Part shown: positions 16,215-24,790 of the stretch, in pieces | Numbering within the stretch: position 1 is the stretch's first letter | How the letters are laid out: the number at the start of each line of letters is the position of its first letter | From: an uncultured Dorea sp. | GTDB lineage: Bacteria; Bacillota; Clostridia; Lachnospirales; Lachnospiraceae | Reading direction: 5' to 3' | NCBI GenBank assembly: GCA_910579925.1 | Contig: CAJTVY010000043.1 | Location: forward strand, 1 to 31,132 | DNA: 31,132 nucleotides | Notes under the pieces: model-generated | What the model was told of the DNA's origin: nothing | Databases searched by the model: none | Seen by the model: the letters and a program-made list of their open reading frames with translations, nothing else | Translations under genes and position numbers: made by a program

Positions 16215-17315
16215 ATGGCAGGATCAAGTTACGGAAATTCATTTACAATCACCACATGGGGAGAATCTCACGGACCGGCAATCGGCGCCGTCATAGACGG
16301 CTGCCCTGCCGGCCTTCCCCTGACGGCGGAAGATATTCAGAAGTTCCTGGACAGAAGGAAACCCGGACAGAGCAGATTCTCCACGGCACGAAGGGAAGAC
16401 GACCAGGCGGAAATCCTCTCTGGCGTCTTCGAGGGTAAGACTACGGGAACGCCCATCTCTGTCATTGTGCATAACCAGGACCAGCGCTCAAGGGACTATG
16501 GACGGATCAAAGACTGCTACCGTCCGGGACATGCGGACTACACTTTTGACGCAAAATACGGTATACGCGATTACCGGGGCGGCGGCAGGACTTCCGGGCG
16601 GGAGACCATCGGACGGGTTGCCGCCGGCGCAGTCGCCGCAAAACTTTTGCAGAGGCTCGGAATCCATGTAACTGCCTACACCAAAGCAATCGGCGGCATT
16701 ACCGTGCCGGAATCTGCGTACGACTATGAATGTATCGGCGATAATCCCTTATATATGCCTAATAATGAATATGCTGCAAAAGCTTCTGCATACCTGGAAA
16801 ACTGTGTCAAAAACCAGGATTCCTCTGGCGGTATGATTGAATGTATCATTGACGGCATGCCTGCCGGAGTCGGAGAACCCGTATTCGACAAATTAGATGC
16901 CCGTCTTGCAAAGGCCGTTATGTCCATCGGCGCTGTCAAAGGTGTGGAAATTGGCGGCGGATTTGAGACCGCCCGTATGACAGGAAGCGTCAATAATGAT
17001 GAATTTTGTATGGAAAACGGATACATCCGCAAAAAAAGCAACCACTCCGGCGGGACGCTGGGCGGCTTAAGCGACGGCAGCCGGATCGTACTGCGGGCGG
17101 CGGTGAAGCCCACCCCCTCAATCGCCCGGGAACAGAAGACGGTGGATGTCCATGGAGAAGAAACCTCCATCACAATCACAGGCCGTCACGACCCCGTCAT
17201 CGTACCAAGGGCCGTGGTAGTGGTGGAATCCATGGCCGCAATCACGGCTGCGGATCTGCTGCTGGCTAATATGGGAGCAAAAATGGAATACCTGGAAAAA
17301 ATATACAGAAGATGA
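16215..17315 (+). CDS. aroC: Chorismate synthase
   Basis: AroC removes phosphate from 5-enolpyruvylshikimate 3-phosphate to give chorismate, the last shikimate-pathway step, using reduced FMN. The 366-residue protein has the family signatures G-E-S-H-G at the N-terminus, R-P-G-H-A-D in the middle, and G-R-E-T-I-G-R-V-A-A-G-A. R-H-D-P and M-A-A-I-T-A-A-D-L-L-L occur near the C-terminus. AAGGAGA precedes the ATG with good spacing. It is monocistronic here, with its own promoter and a GC-rich hairpin behind it; other aro genes are not in the window. Confidence 0.96.
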   Translation: MAGSSYGNSFTITTWGESHGPAIGAVIDGCPAGLPLTAEDIQKFLDRRKPGQSRFSTARREDDQAEILSGVFEGKTTGTPISVIVHNQDQRSRDYGRIKDCYRPGHADYTFDAKYGIRDYRGGGRTSGRETIGRVAAGAVAAKLLQRLGIHVTAYTKAIGGITVPESAYDYECIGDNPLYMPNNEYAAKASAYLENCVKNQDSSGGMIECIIDGMPAGVGEPVFDKLDARLAKAVMSIGAVKGVEIGGGFETARMTGSVNNDEFCMENGYIRKKSNHSGGTLGGLSDGSRIVLRAAVKPTPSIAREQKTVDVHGEETSITITGRHDPVIVPRAVVVVESMAAITAADLLLANMGAKMEYLEKIYRR

Positions 17316-17350
17316 ACCGCCAAAAGATTCCTTACGAATTGCATTAACTA

Positions 17351-17379
17351 CGGGACGGCATGGTATCTGTGCCGTCCCG
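17351..17379 (+). terminator. GC-rich hairpin behind aroC
   Basis: CGGGACGGCA (17351-17360) and TGCCGTCCCG (17370-17379) pair perfectly over 10 bp with a 9-base loop. No T-tract follows, but the place, between convergent aroC and yjbQ, suits a terminator. Confidence 0.55.
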
Positions 17380-17410
17380 GACAGATCTATGGCTATCTGA
17401 CGCCAGAATG

Positions 17411-17815
17411 CTATCCTTCCATTACCTTCACATAAAACCTACGGTTCCTCGGCCCGTCAAACTCACAGAAATATACATCCTGCCAGATCCCCAGCACTAA
17501 TTCCCCTTCATGCAGGATCAGTGTCTGGGACGGCCCCGCAAAACTGGTCTTGATATGTGCATGAGAATTCCCCTCCATATGCCGGTAATACTCCGTCCTG
17601 GTAGGAAATGCCTCTTCGAGTCCGTACAGCATATCATGAACCACATCCGGATCTGCATTCTCATTAATCGTGAATCCCGCAGTCGTATGAGGAGAATACA
17701 CAATCACGATTCCCTCTTTCATCCCGCTTTTTTCAACATCCTTTCGAATCATGTCTGTCACTTTAGCCATCTGCTGCGCTTTTCTTGTTGAAATCTGATG
17801 TTCATATAGATTCAT
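17411..17815 (-). CDS. yjbQ: YjbQ family protein (UPF0047)
   Basis: The 134-residue protein covers the whole UPF0047/YjbQ fold. Hallmarks are S-P-H-T-T-A-G-F-T-I-N-E-N-A-D-P-D-V near residues 41-58, the E-G-N-S-H-A-H-I-K metal-binding segment, and W-Q-D-V-Y-F-C-E-F-D-G-P-R near the C-terminus. Members bind a metal; some have been named secondary thiamine-phosphate synthase from complementation in Escherichia coli, but the true reaction is uncertain. It starts 19 bases after the patatin stop on the same strand and is probably cotranscribed with it. Confidence 0.88.
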   Translation of the reverse strand: MNLYEHQISTRKAQQMAKVTDMIRKDVEKSGMKEGIVIVYSPHTTAGFTINENADPDVVHDMLYGLEEAFPTRTEYYRHMEGNSHAHIKTSFAGPSQTLILHEGELVLGIWQDVYFCEFDGPRNRRFYVKVMEG

Positions 17816-17834
17816 GTCCGTTCCTCCAAAATCT

Positions 17835-18695
17835 CTATTCTCTCTCCAGATACGCCTCTAACTGGGTATACTTCCGCTTCGCCTGCTGATACCCATGTTC
17901 ATAGAAATGCAGAAGCGCATCATAATCCTTCTCAATCCTTGAGACCGTGGGAATCCTTGGGCAGAAAACAAAGATCTTCCCTTCTCTCTCAAGCTGCTCC
18001 ACCTGCCGGATCTGCCGGTTATACTCATAATTACGCCGGATTGCGGCCCGTACCAGTTCCGGGTACTTCCGATAGGCCCTGCGGTAAAGATCTGCGGCGG
18101 CGCGGGACGTAGGTTTCTTCCGATATCCCGGATTCCTGGTCAGTACCACGATAATTTTCTCATTTCCAATCTCCATCGCCCGTCTGACCGGAATAGAATC
18201 CGTAAGTCCCCCGTCCAGATACGGCACGCCGTCCACATTCACAATCGGAGCCACTAAGGGCATACTGCAGGACGCACGGCATACCTTCATAAGGCGTTCC
18301 CTGTCATGCCGCTCTGTCATATACTCCGCCTGCCCGGTCTCACAGTTGGTCGTAACCATCTCACACTCCATCTCAGAAGCAAAATACGTCTCATAATCAA
18401 ATGGAAAGATCTCGTTAGGATACCGGTCAAAAATCATATCCATATTCATCAGGCTCTTCTTTTTGATAAATTTTCGGAAGCCATAGTAATAACTGTATTC
18501 TCTCTCCTTGTGAATCATGCAGTCCCTGGTCCTTCCAGGCTGTCTTGAGACATAATCCACGCCGTTACAGGCACCGGCCGACACGCCGACCACATGGGAC
18601 GTATACACTCCCTGTTCCATCAGATAATCCAGGACTCCCGAGGTGAACACCCCTCTGGTAGCCCCGCCTTCCAGTACCATTGTTGCATTGATCAT
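17835..18695 (-). CDS. Patatin-like phospholipase family protein
   Basis: This 286-residue protein is a bacterial patatin-like acyl hydrolase. The oxyanion-hole loop G-G-A-T-R-G is at 10-15, the nucleophile is S39 in G-V-S-A-G, and the Asp of the Ser-Asp dyad is D161 in L-D-G-G. No signal peptide or membrane helix is seen, so it is cytosolic or peripheral. It belongs with the E. coli YjjU-type proteins, whose substrate is unknown; a lipid acyl ester is a reasonable guess. It opens a two-gene unit with yjbQ, behind its own promoter in the region shared with the divergent ABC-F gene. Confidence 0.87.
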   Translation of the reverse strand: MINATMVLEGGATRGVFTSGVLDYLMEQGVYTSHVVGVSAGACNGVDYVSRQPGRTRDCMIHKEREYSYYYGFRKFIKKKSLMNMDMIFDRYPNEIFPFDYETYFASEMECEMVTTNCETGQAEYMTERHDRERLMKVCRASCSMPLVAPIVNVDGVPYLDGGLTDSIPVRRAMEIGNEKIIVVLTRNPGYRKKPTSRAAADLYRRAYRKYPELVRAAIRRNYEYNRQIRQVEQLEREGKIFVFCPRIPTVSRIEKDYDALLHFYEHGYQQAKRKYTQLEAYLERE

Positions 18696-18722
18696 AATTA
18701 AAACCCCGCTTTCTCATCTGTT

Positions 18723-18751
18723 ATTATATACTCATTTCCCGGTATAGTAAA
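18723..18751 (-). promoter_or_regulatory. Promoter of the patatin-yjbQ unit
   Basis: On the minus strand TTTACT (18746-18751) and TATAAT (18723-18728) are 17 bases apart, about 27 bases before the patatin start. Confidence 0.6.
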
Positions 18752-18764
18752 GGTACAGTTAGCC

Positions 18765-18793
18765 TTGATATTTTCCTCCATATTTGGTAAGAT
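18765..18793 (+). promoter_or_regulatory. Promoter of the ABC-F gene
   Basis: TTGATA (18765-18770) and TAAGAT (18788-18793) are 17 bases apart. A leader of about 75 nt precedes the start codon; no attenuator hairpin of the antibiotic-responsive kind is evident in it. Confidence 0.6.
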
Positions 18794-18875
18794 ATGCAAG
18801 GTATACATTTTCTTACTATAAAGGAAACAAAAGCAGCGAATCGTTATCACAAATAAAAAGGAGTAACAGAACACT

Positions 18876-20510
18876 ATGATCAGTACAAGCAACGTAACAT
18901 TACGAGTAGGGAAGAAAGCCCTGTTTGAAGATGTAAACATTAAGTTTACCGAAGGAAACTGCTACGGTCTGATCGGCGCTAACGGCGCCGGAAAGTCCAC
19001 CTTTCTCAAGATCCTGTCCGGCCAGCTTGAACCAAGCAAGGGCGAGGTTGCCATCACTCCCGGAGAACGCCTCTCTTTCCTGCAGCAGGATCATTTCAAA
19101 TACGATGAATACCCGGTCCTTGACACGGTTATGATGGGAAACGCAAGGCTTTACGAGATTATGAAGGAAAAAGAAGCCATCTATGCGAAAGAAGACTTTA
19201 CCGATGAGGACGGTATCAAGGCAAGCGAACTGGAAGGGGAATTTGCAGCCATGAACGGATGGGAAGCAGAGTCAGACGCCGCCACCCTGCTAAACGGTCT
19301 TGGAATCCCTGCCGAGATGCACTACGAGATTATGCAGAATTTAAACGGCCCTGAGAAAGTCAAAGTCCTGCTTGCCCAGGCGCTTTTCGGCAACCCGGAC
19401 ATTCTGCTTCTGGACGAGCCTACCAACCATTTAGACCTGGACGCCATTGCATGGCTGGAGGAATTTTTAATTAATTTCGACAATACGGTAATCGTAGTAT
19501 CCCACGACCGGTATTTTCTCAACAAAGTCTGCACACAGATTGCAGATATCGATTACGGCAAGATCAAACTCTATGCCGGTAACTACGACTTCTGGTATGA
19601 ATCAAGCCAGCTTCTGATCCGCCAGATGAAGGAAGCCAACAAGAAGAAGGAAGAAAAGATCAAGGAACTACAGGAATTTATTTCACGGTTCAGCGCCAAC
19701 GCTTCCAAATCTAAACAGGCGACCTCCCGGAAACGCGCGCTGGAAAAGATTCAGCTTGACGACATCCAGCCCTCCAGCCGCAAATATCCCTATATTGATT
19801 TCCGTCCCAACCGAGAGATCGGCAATGAAGTCCTTTCCGTGGAAGGTTTAAGCAAGACCATTGACGGCGAGAAAATCTTAGACAATCTGACTTTTACCCT
19901 GAACCGGGATGATAAGGTGGCTTTTGTCGGTAGCAACGAGCTTGCAAAGACCACTCTGTTCCAGATTCTGACCGGGGAGATGGAACCGGACGAGGGAACC
20001 TACAAATGGGGAATCACCACCTCACAGGCATATTTCCCGCTGGACAGCGGTAATGAATTTGATAATGATTCTACCATTGTAGAATGGCTGACCCAGTATT
20101 CCGAGGAAAAGGACGTAACCTATGTACGCGGCTTCTTAGGCCGTATGCTCTTCTCCGGGGACGACGGCGTTAAGAAAGTCCGCGTGCTCTCAGGGGGTGA
20201 GAAGGTCCGCTGCCTTTTGTCCAAGATGATGATCTCCGGGGCAAATGTGCTGATCCTGGATGAGCCGACCAACCACTTAGACATGGAAGCTATTACCGCA
20301 CTGAACAACGGTATGGTAAAGTTTCCCGGCGTTCTTCTCTTTTCATCCAGAGACCATCAGATCGTCCAGACAACGGCAAACCGTATTATGGAGATTGTCC
20401 CTGGCGGAAAACTGATTGACAAGATTACCACTTACGATGAGTATCTGGAAAATGACGAGATGGCAAGGAAGAGACAGACTTACACGATCCAGGGAGAAGA
20501 AGACGATTAA
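18876..20510 (+). CDS. ABC-F family ATP-binding cassette protein (YbiT/YkpA-like)
   Basis: This soluble protein of 544 residues carries two ABC ATPase domains and no membrane part, the ABC-F layout of ribosome-acting translation factors. Domain 1 has Walker A G-A-N-G-A-G-K-S (34-41), signature-like L-N-G-P-E-K, Walker B L-L-L-D-E-P-T-N-H and S-H-D-R. A Lys-rich linker with K-E-A-N-K-K-K-E-E-K follows. Domain 2 has Walker A G-S-N-E-L-A-K-T-T, signature L-S-G-G-E-K and Walker B L-I-L-D-E-P-T-N-H, but S-R-D-H where the switch His is expected. The degenerate first signature and second Walker A recall YbiT/YkpA as I remember them; the Arg at the switch is less expected. Resistance function is not implied. 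AAGGAG lies upstream of the ATG. Confidence 0.88.
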   Translation: MISTSNVTLRVGKKALFEDVNIKFTEGNCYGLIGANGAGKSTFLKILSGQLEPSKGEVAITPGERLSFLQQDHFKYDEYPVLDTVMMGNARLYEIMKEKEAIYAKEDFTDEDGIKASELEGEFAAMNGWEAESDAATLLNGLGIPAEMHYEIMQNLNGPEKVKVLLAQALFGNPDILLLDEPTNHLDLDAIAWLEEFLINFDNTVIVVSHDRYFLNKVCTQIADIDYGKIKLYAGNYDFWYESSQLLIRQMKEANKKKEEKIKELQEFISRFSANASKSKQATSRKRALEKIQLDDIQPSSRKYPYIDFRPNREIGNEVLSVEGLSKTIDGEKILDNLTFTLNRDDKVAFVGSNELAKTTLFQILTGEMEPDEGTYKWGITTSQAYFPLDSGNEFDNDSTIVEWLTQYSEEKDVTYVRGFLGRMLFSGDDGVKKVRVLSGGEKVRCLLSKMMISGANVLILDEPTNHLDMEAITALNNGMVKFPGVLLFSSRDHQIVQTTANRIMEIVPGGKLIDKITTYDEYLENDEMARKRQTYTIQGEEDD

Positions 20511-20543
20511 ATGATTTGCAGAGTCCGTTATTGGAGATAGAAA

Positions 20544-20586
20544 AGGCTGTCAGAAATGTTTTGATTTAAAACATTTCTGGCAGCCT
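20544..20586. terminator. Bidirectional intrinsic terminator
   Basis: A 19-pair stem (AGGCTGTCAGAAATGTTTT against its near-perfect complement, one G-T wobble) encloses the loop GATTT. TTTTC follows on the minus strand and a T-rich stretch on the plus strand. It ends both the ABC-F gene and the convergent operon ending at 20619. Confidence 0.85.
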
Positions 20587-20618
20587 CATTTTCATTTACT
20601 ACAAACCTTCCTAGCTTC

Positions 20619-21137
20619 TCACCGGACTCTCTCATTCATCGTACGATAAGCCCGGTCGAAATCCTCCTGCTTCCCGTCACCCTTCACACAAGTCAGGATC
20701 TCATGCCGTTTTCCCTGCCTGTCCGTCAGGAACAGCGCCTTTCCCATTTTGCCCTGAAGACCCACTTCTACTTTCTCCATCTCAGAAAGCAGATAGATAT
20801 TTACTTTGTCTTTTCCAAGCAGCACGTAATCTTTCGTTATAATGATCTGTTCCTCTTTCAGTTCCACGGATTCCGAATCCGTCAACTGACGGAAAAACTC
20901 TTCCTTATCCTCTACCACGTCCAGTTTTTCTTTCAAGGCCTGCTGCGACTTCAGATTCAGTACTGCAAGCGCAACTCCGACCACTGCCAGAATGAGTGCA
21001 AGTCTCATGTCCGAGAACATTCCGATAAGCGCCACTGCCAGAAGACTTCCCCATACAATCATTCCTGTTCGCAGTTTTTTCACCTGCGCCTCTATATAAT
21101 TATAGTATTTCTGTTCGCCTGCTGTCTGTATATTCAT
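20619..21137 (-). CDS. Two-helix membrane protein of unknown function
   Basis: The 172-residue protein has an N-terminal helical stretch (about 1-22), two transmembrane helices at about 25-41 and 44-61 in a tight hairpin, and a cytoplasmic domain of about 110 residues. That domain alternates beta-like segments (I-I-I-T-K-D-Y-V-L-L, K-V-N-I-Y-L-L, G-K-A-L-F-L-T-D) in a way that recalls bacterial PH-like or YcxB-type domains. I do not recognise a named family. It starts five bases after the trpS stop codon and is surely cotranscribed with it, but nothing suggests a role in tRNA charging. The start has a reasonable purine-rich site inside the end of trpS. Confidence 0.7.
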   Translation of the reverse strand: MNIQTAGEQKYYNYIEAQVKKLRTGMIVWGSLLAVALIGMFSDMRLALILAVVGVALAVLNLKSQQALKEKLDVVEDKEEFFRQLTDSESVELKEEQIIITKDYVLLGKDKVNIYLLSEMEKVEVGLQGKMGKALFLTDRQGKRHEILTCVKGDGKQEDFDRAYRTMNERVR

Positions 21138-21142
21138 TCCTA

Positions 21143-22147
21143 TTACCGAATCCTCTCCGGGAATCCAATCTTTTTTTGTACCTTCCTAAGGGTCTTATTT
21201 GCAAAATACTGTGCTTTCTCTGCATTCTCCTTAATGATACCGTCAATATACGCCTTGTCCTTCTCAAGTCTTGCGACTTCATCCTGTAATGGTTTCAGTA
21301 CAGATACAGCCGCCTCGCCCACCGCAGTCTTAAAATCGCCATATCCTCTTCCAGCGAACTCGGCTTCCACTTCCTCCGGCTTCTTTCCGGTACAGGCGCT
21401 GTAAATATCAATTAAGTTCTTAACCCCTGGCTGCTCGTCGCGGTACAGAATCTGCGCTTCCGAATCCGTCACCGCCCGTTTACATTTGCGCATGATGGCA
21501 TCCGGGTCATCCATCAGATAAATACTGGCATTGGGATTCTCATCAGACTTTGACATCTTCTTCGACGGATCCTGCAGGCTCATGATTTTTGCGCCCACCT
21601 TGCCGATATACGCCTCTGGAATAGTGAACACATCTCCATAAATATTGTTAAACCGTTCTGCAATATCCCTGGTAATCTCCAGATGCTGCATCTGATCTAC
21701 TCCCACCGGAACCACGTCCGCCTGGTAAAGCAGGATATCCGCGGCCATTAGCACAGGGTAAGTAAACAGTCCTGCGTTAATATTATCCGCATGTTTCGCC
21801 GACTTATCCTTAAACTGGGTCATACGGTTCAGTTCACCCATATATGTAAAACAATTCAGAATCCATGAAAGTTCTGCGTGGCCGGACACATGCGACTGGT
21901 AATAGATACAATTCTTCTTCGGATCAAGCCCCGCCGCAATATAAAGGGTCAGAAGCGACCGCGCCCTCTTTCTGAGCGTGGCCGGATCCTGCCTTACCGT
22001 GATGGAATGCATGTCAACCACGCTGTAGAAACATTCATACTCATCACTCAGCGTCACCCAGTTCTTCAATGCGCCAAGGTAATTTCCAAGCGTCAGATTA
22101 CCCGTTGCCTGCATTCCGCTGAATAAAACTTTCTTATCATTTATCAT
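21143..22147 (-). CDS. trpS: Tryptophanyl-tRNA synthetase
   Basis: TrpS is a class I synthetase charging tRNA-Trp. The 334-residue protein has the HIGH-like segment T-G-N-L-T-L-G-N-Y-L-G-A near residue 14, the tryptophan-pocket region with M-G-E-L-N-R-M-T-Q-F, and K-M-S-K-S-D-E-N-P. The length is standard for bacterial type I TrpS. ATG at 22147 is chosen over the TTG two codons earlier because GGAGGAG lies seven bases upstream. No T-box leader precedes it; the gene follows a histidine phosphatase by 17 bases, so it shares that gene's transcript. Confidence 0.95.
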   Translation of the reverse strand: MINDKKVLFSGMQATGNLTLGNYLGALKNWVTLSDEYECFYSVVDMHSITVRQDPATLRKRARSLLTLYIAAGLDPKKNCIYYQSHVSGHAELSWILNCFTYMGELNRMTQFKDKSAKHADNINAGLFTYPVLMAADILLYQADVVPVGVDQMQHLEITRDIAERFNNIYGDVFTIPEAYIGKVGAKIMSLQDPSKKMSKSDENPNASIYLMDDPDAIMRKCKRAVTDSEAQILYRDEQPGVKNLIDIYSACTGKKPEEVEAEFAGRGYGDFKTAVGEAAVSVLKPLQDEVARLEKDKAYIDGIIKENAEKAQYFANKTLRKVQKKIGFPERIR

Positions 22148-22164
22148 CTTCAATCTCCTCCATT

Positions 22165-22815
22165 CTAAACTTTATGAGCCTGCTCCTCCCACGGCTCTAC
22201 TTCGTCATCATAATAGACCACGTTTTCGGAAAGGAGCGCAGGTATTCCTCCCGACACCTCTACCTCTGTTACCCCACAGTTCTTATGTACGCCTGTTCCC
22301 CAGTATTCTGCCAGGGACTTCCCTTTGATATTATTCAGAAGCCCGGCAAGAGCCGCACCATGTGTGGTAATCAGAATATGGCTCTCCTGATATTCCTTTT
22401 TCCCATAAATTTCCTGCAGAAATTCGTTGGTCCGCTTCTTCACCTGGGCAAAATCCTCGCCGCCTGTCGGAGCGCAGTAACGGTCTGGTCCATCGAAAAA
22501 GCGCCGGAATTCGTCTGGAAGATCCCAGCCGCTTTTCGAACAGCACCGGCCTTCATATTCTCCAAACGCCATCTCAGCGATTCGCTCGTCTTCAATAACC
22601 GGAACCGCCCTTCCCTCAAGAATCAGTTCCGCCGTCTCCCTCGCCCGGGAAAGAGGGCTTGTATAGCACAGATCAAAAGGAATCTTAGCAAGCCCTATGG
22701 CTGTCTTTTTCGCCAGCAGCCTGCCAAATTCATTCAAAGGGATGTCAACCTGGCCCTGGATCTTACGCGCCTTATTCCATTCCGTCTCTCCATGCCTTAC
22801 TATATATAGCTTCAT
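22165..22815 (-). CDS. Histidine phosphatase (phosphoglycerate mutase-like) family protein
   Basis: The 216-residue protein begins M-K-L-Y-I-V-R-H-G-E-T-E-W-N, the RHG motif with the phospho-accepting H8. It has S-P-L-S-R-A-R-E-T-A, then E-M-A-F-G-E-Y-E-G, and the second active-site His in T-T-H-G-A-A-L. This branch-2-like set fits broad-specificity cytosolic phosphatases as well as cobalamin (CobC) or phosphoglycerate enzymes. With no cobalamin genes nearby, the substrate stays open; whether it could supply the missing phosphoserine phosphatase is speculative. GAGGAGG before the ATG at 22815 decides the start over the longer open frame. Confidence 0.88.
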   Translation of the reverse strand: MKLYIVRHGETEWNKARKIQGQVDIPLNEFGRLLAKKTAIGLAKIPFDLCYTSPLSRARETAELILEGRAVPVIEDERIAEMAFGEYEGRCCSKSGWDLPDEFRRFFDGPDRYCAPTGGEDFAQVKKRTNEFLQEIYGKKEYQESHILITTHGAALAGLLNNIKGKSLAEYWGTGVHKNCGVTEVEVSGGIPALLSENVVYYDDEVEPWEEQAHKV

Positions 22816-22954
22816 CTTTACGCCTCCTCGGATATTGCGCCAGAACAGCCTTCCCGAATTACATCGGAACATTTTACGCCATGTCTTCGCATACTTTATA
22901 AGTATATCACATATCCAGATTTTTTCCATAGCCAATTTTTAATGGATTCCTTTC

Positions 22955-23848
22955 TTAAAACGGCAGTGTCATCTGTTCTACTTTGTAGGGCCTGCGATAC
23001 TGGCTGATAATATCCTCCATACGGTACGCAATCTTTCTCTTCTGACACTCTTCTGCGAAAAACTTCCACAGTTTCCCAGCCTTCGGGCTGATACACTCAT
23101 AATATTGTCCATACCTCTTCTGATAGGCTTCTGCCAGCCCCTTTCCTGGGAACAGTTCGTTCAGCTTCTGATAATACCATGCTCTCTGGTTGCCGCGCAG
23201 CGTCATACCAAAGGCAGGATAGATGAATCTGGCCCCTGCCGCCTCTGCCCTTCTGACAATCTCCCCTATATTATCCTCATGATCTTCAATAAAAGGCAGG
23301 ACAGGCATGAGCAGAATCCCTGTATACAGTCCTGCCCGAGAAAGCTTTTCTATCAGACGGAACCGCTCTGTAGGGCGTGAAACATGGGGCTCAATCCTGG
23401 CTGCCAGCTCGTCACTTACGCATGTCACCGTGATCTTAAGCAGCACCGGCGAGTGTTCTGCAACACTTTGCAGAATGTCAATATCCCGCTCAAGCAGAGA
23501 GCTTTTTGTTGCAATAGCCGTTCCGAACTCAAATGCATCGCATAATTCAAGCGCATGTCTCGAAAGTTTTAGTTCCCGCTCAAATGGATTATATGGGTCA
23601 CTCATAGCGCCGGTTCCCACAACGCCGGTTCTTGTCTTCCTGCGCAGATCGTCCCGGATGATCCGAAGGGCATCTTCTTTCACACGCACCTTGTCAAAAT
23701 CATCGACTCCGTAACAGTCTGAACGGCTGTCACAGTAGATGCAGCCGTGGCAGCAGCCTTTGTAAATATTCATATTATAATCTATCCCGAACCAGTTTCC
23801 GGGAGCCTTTACTTTCGTTACGATTGTTTTTGCAGGTATATATTCCAT
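22955..23848 (-). CDS. SPL-family radical SAM protein
   Basis: The 297-residue protein has the radical SAM motif C32-x3-C36-x2-C39 in K-G-C-C-H-G-C-I-Y-C-D, coordinating a 4Fe-4S cluster that cleaves S-adenosylmethionine. Following landmarks are G-A-M-S-D-P-Y-N-P-F-E, T-K-S-S-L-L-E-R-D and P-V-L-P-F-I-E-D. This is the Rv2578c/spore-photoproduct-lyase-like group. Members are often labelled DNA repair photolyase, but the substrate of this short type is unknown; true spore photoproduct lyase is longer and has a different C-terminal Cys. It has its own promoter and is divergent from the GyrI-DUF3795 gene. Confidence 0.87.
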   Translation of the reverse strand: MEYIPAKTIVTKVKAPGNWFGIDYNMNIYKGCCHGCIYCDSRSDCYGVDDFDKVRVKEDALRIIRDDLRRKTRTGVVGTGAMSDPYNPFERELKLSRHALELCDAFEFGTAIATKSSLLERDIDILQSVAEHSPVLLKITVTCVSDELAARIEPHVSRPTERFRLIEKLSRAGLYTGILLMPVLPFIEDHEDNIGEIVRRAEAAGARFIYPAFGMTLRGNQRAWYYQKLNELFPGKGLAEAYQKRYGQYYECISPKAGKLWKFFAEECQKRKIAYRMEDIISQYRRPYKVEQMTLPF

Positions 23849-23930
23849 CTGCTTCCTCCCATGCTTCTTTCTCTTAAGCCGCTGCCGAAAACGATATTTC
23901 TACGGCATTTTTCGCCATTTTCTTCACCTT

Positions 23931-23959
23931 ATTCTAACATGGATATCTGGAAAAAACAA
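23931..23959 (-). promoter_or_regulatory. Promoter of the radical SAM gene
   Basis: On the minus strand TTGTTT (23954-23959) and TAGAAT (23931-23936) are 17 bases apart, about 80 bases before the start codon. Confidence 0.55.
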
Positions 23960-23987
23960 AAATCTTTTCTGAGAGATGTGAACATTC

Positions 23988-24013
23988 GAACATGACAGAC
24001 AGTTGTCATGTTC
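23988..24013. promoter_or_regulatory. Inverted repeat operator candidate upstream of the GyrI-DUF3795 gene
   Basis: GAACATGACA (23988-23997) and TGTCATGTTC (24004-24013) are a perfect 10-bp inverted repeat with a 6-base centre. An extra GTGAACA copy of the outer half lies just to the left (23979-23985), matching TGTTCAC at 24008-24014. TAGAAT follows at 24021-24026. The symmetry and place suggest a regulator site controlling the plus-strand gene or both divergent genes. Confidence 0.55.
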
Positions 24014-24058
24014 ACTCTGATAGAATCATCTTATCAAAAGAAAAGGAGAATCTAAACT

Positions 24059-24775
24059 ATGGAATATGAAATCATAACATTAGAAGAAAAAATCGCAGTC
24101 GGCCTTTCGGCCCGGACAAACAACCAGTCCCCCGATATGGGCCAAGTGATCGGCGGGCTCTGGAACCGCTTTTATAATGACGGGATCTACGCAGCGATTC
24201 CAGAGAAAACCAATACAAAAGCGCTTGGAATCTATACTGAATATGACGGAGATGAAAAGTCTGATTACACCGTCATCGTTGCCTGCGAGGCAAAAGCAAA
24301 ACCTCTTGAAGGAGACTATGCCATCTGCCGTATTCCGGCAGGACGGTATGCGAAGTTTATCATTCACGGCGACATGGTTCAGGCCGTTGCCGCAGCGTGG
24401 CAGGAAATCTGGAGTATGGATCTTCCAAGAACATTCCAGTGTGATTTTGAGGAGTACCAGGATGACAGCATGGACAACGCCGAGATACATATTTATGTAG
24501 GATTAAAGGATGAGGCCCAGATTGAATCCAGATGCGGGATTCTATGCAGTGAATGCTCCTATCGGGAACAGATGAACTGCAAGGGATGTACGCAGATCCA
24601 GAAGCCTTTCTGGGGAGATAGCTGCCCTGTAAAATCCTGTTGTGAGGAAAAATCCAGGGAGCATTGCGGAAATTGTGAAAACTTCCCCTGTGATCTTCTG
24701 AACCAGTTCGCTTATGACGAGAAACAGGGGGATGACGGGAAGCGCATCGAACAGTGCAAAATCTGGAAAAAGTAA
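24059..24775 (+). CDS. GyrI-like effector-binding domain fused to Cys-rich DUF3795 domain
   Basis: The first 150 or so residues of this 238-residue protein form a GyrI/AraC-effector-binding domain: V-G-L-S-A-R-T-N-N near the start, then W-N-R-F-Y, L-G-I-Y-T-E-Y, P-A-G-R-Y-A-K-F and a final I-H-I-Y-V-G. This fold binds hydrophobic or cationic ligands. Residues 159-238 hold twelve cysteines (C-G-I-L-C-S-E-C, N-C-K-G-C, C-G-N-C-E-N-F-P-C), the DUF3795 pattern, probably a metal or Fe-S site. There is no DNA-binding domain, so it is a stand-alone sensor or ligand-binding protein. AAGGAG precedes the ATG, and a strong inverted repeat lies at its promoter. Confidence 0.82.
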   Translation: MEYEIITLEEKIAVGLSARTNNQSPDMGQVIGGLWNRFYNDGIYAAIPEKTNTKALGIYTEYDGDEKSDYTVIVACEAKAKPLEGDYAICRIPAGRYAKFIIHGDMVQAVAAAWQEIWSMDLPRTFQCDFEEYQDDSMDNAEIHIYVGLKDEAQIESRCGILCSECSYREQMNCKGCTQIQKPFWGDSCPVKSCCEEKSREHCGNCENFPCDLLNQFAYDEKQGDDGKRIEQCKIWKK

Positions 24776-24790
24776 AATCCCGGCGCTGAT

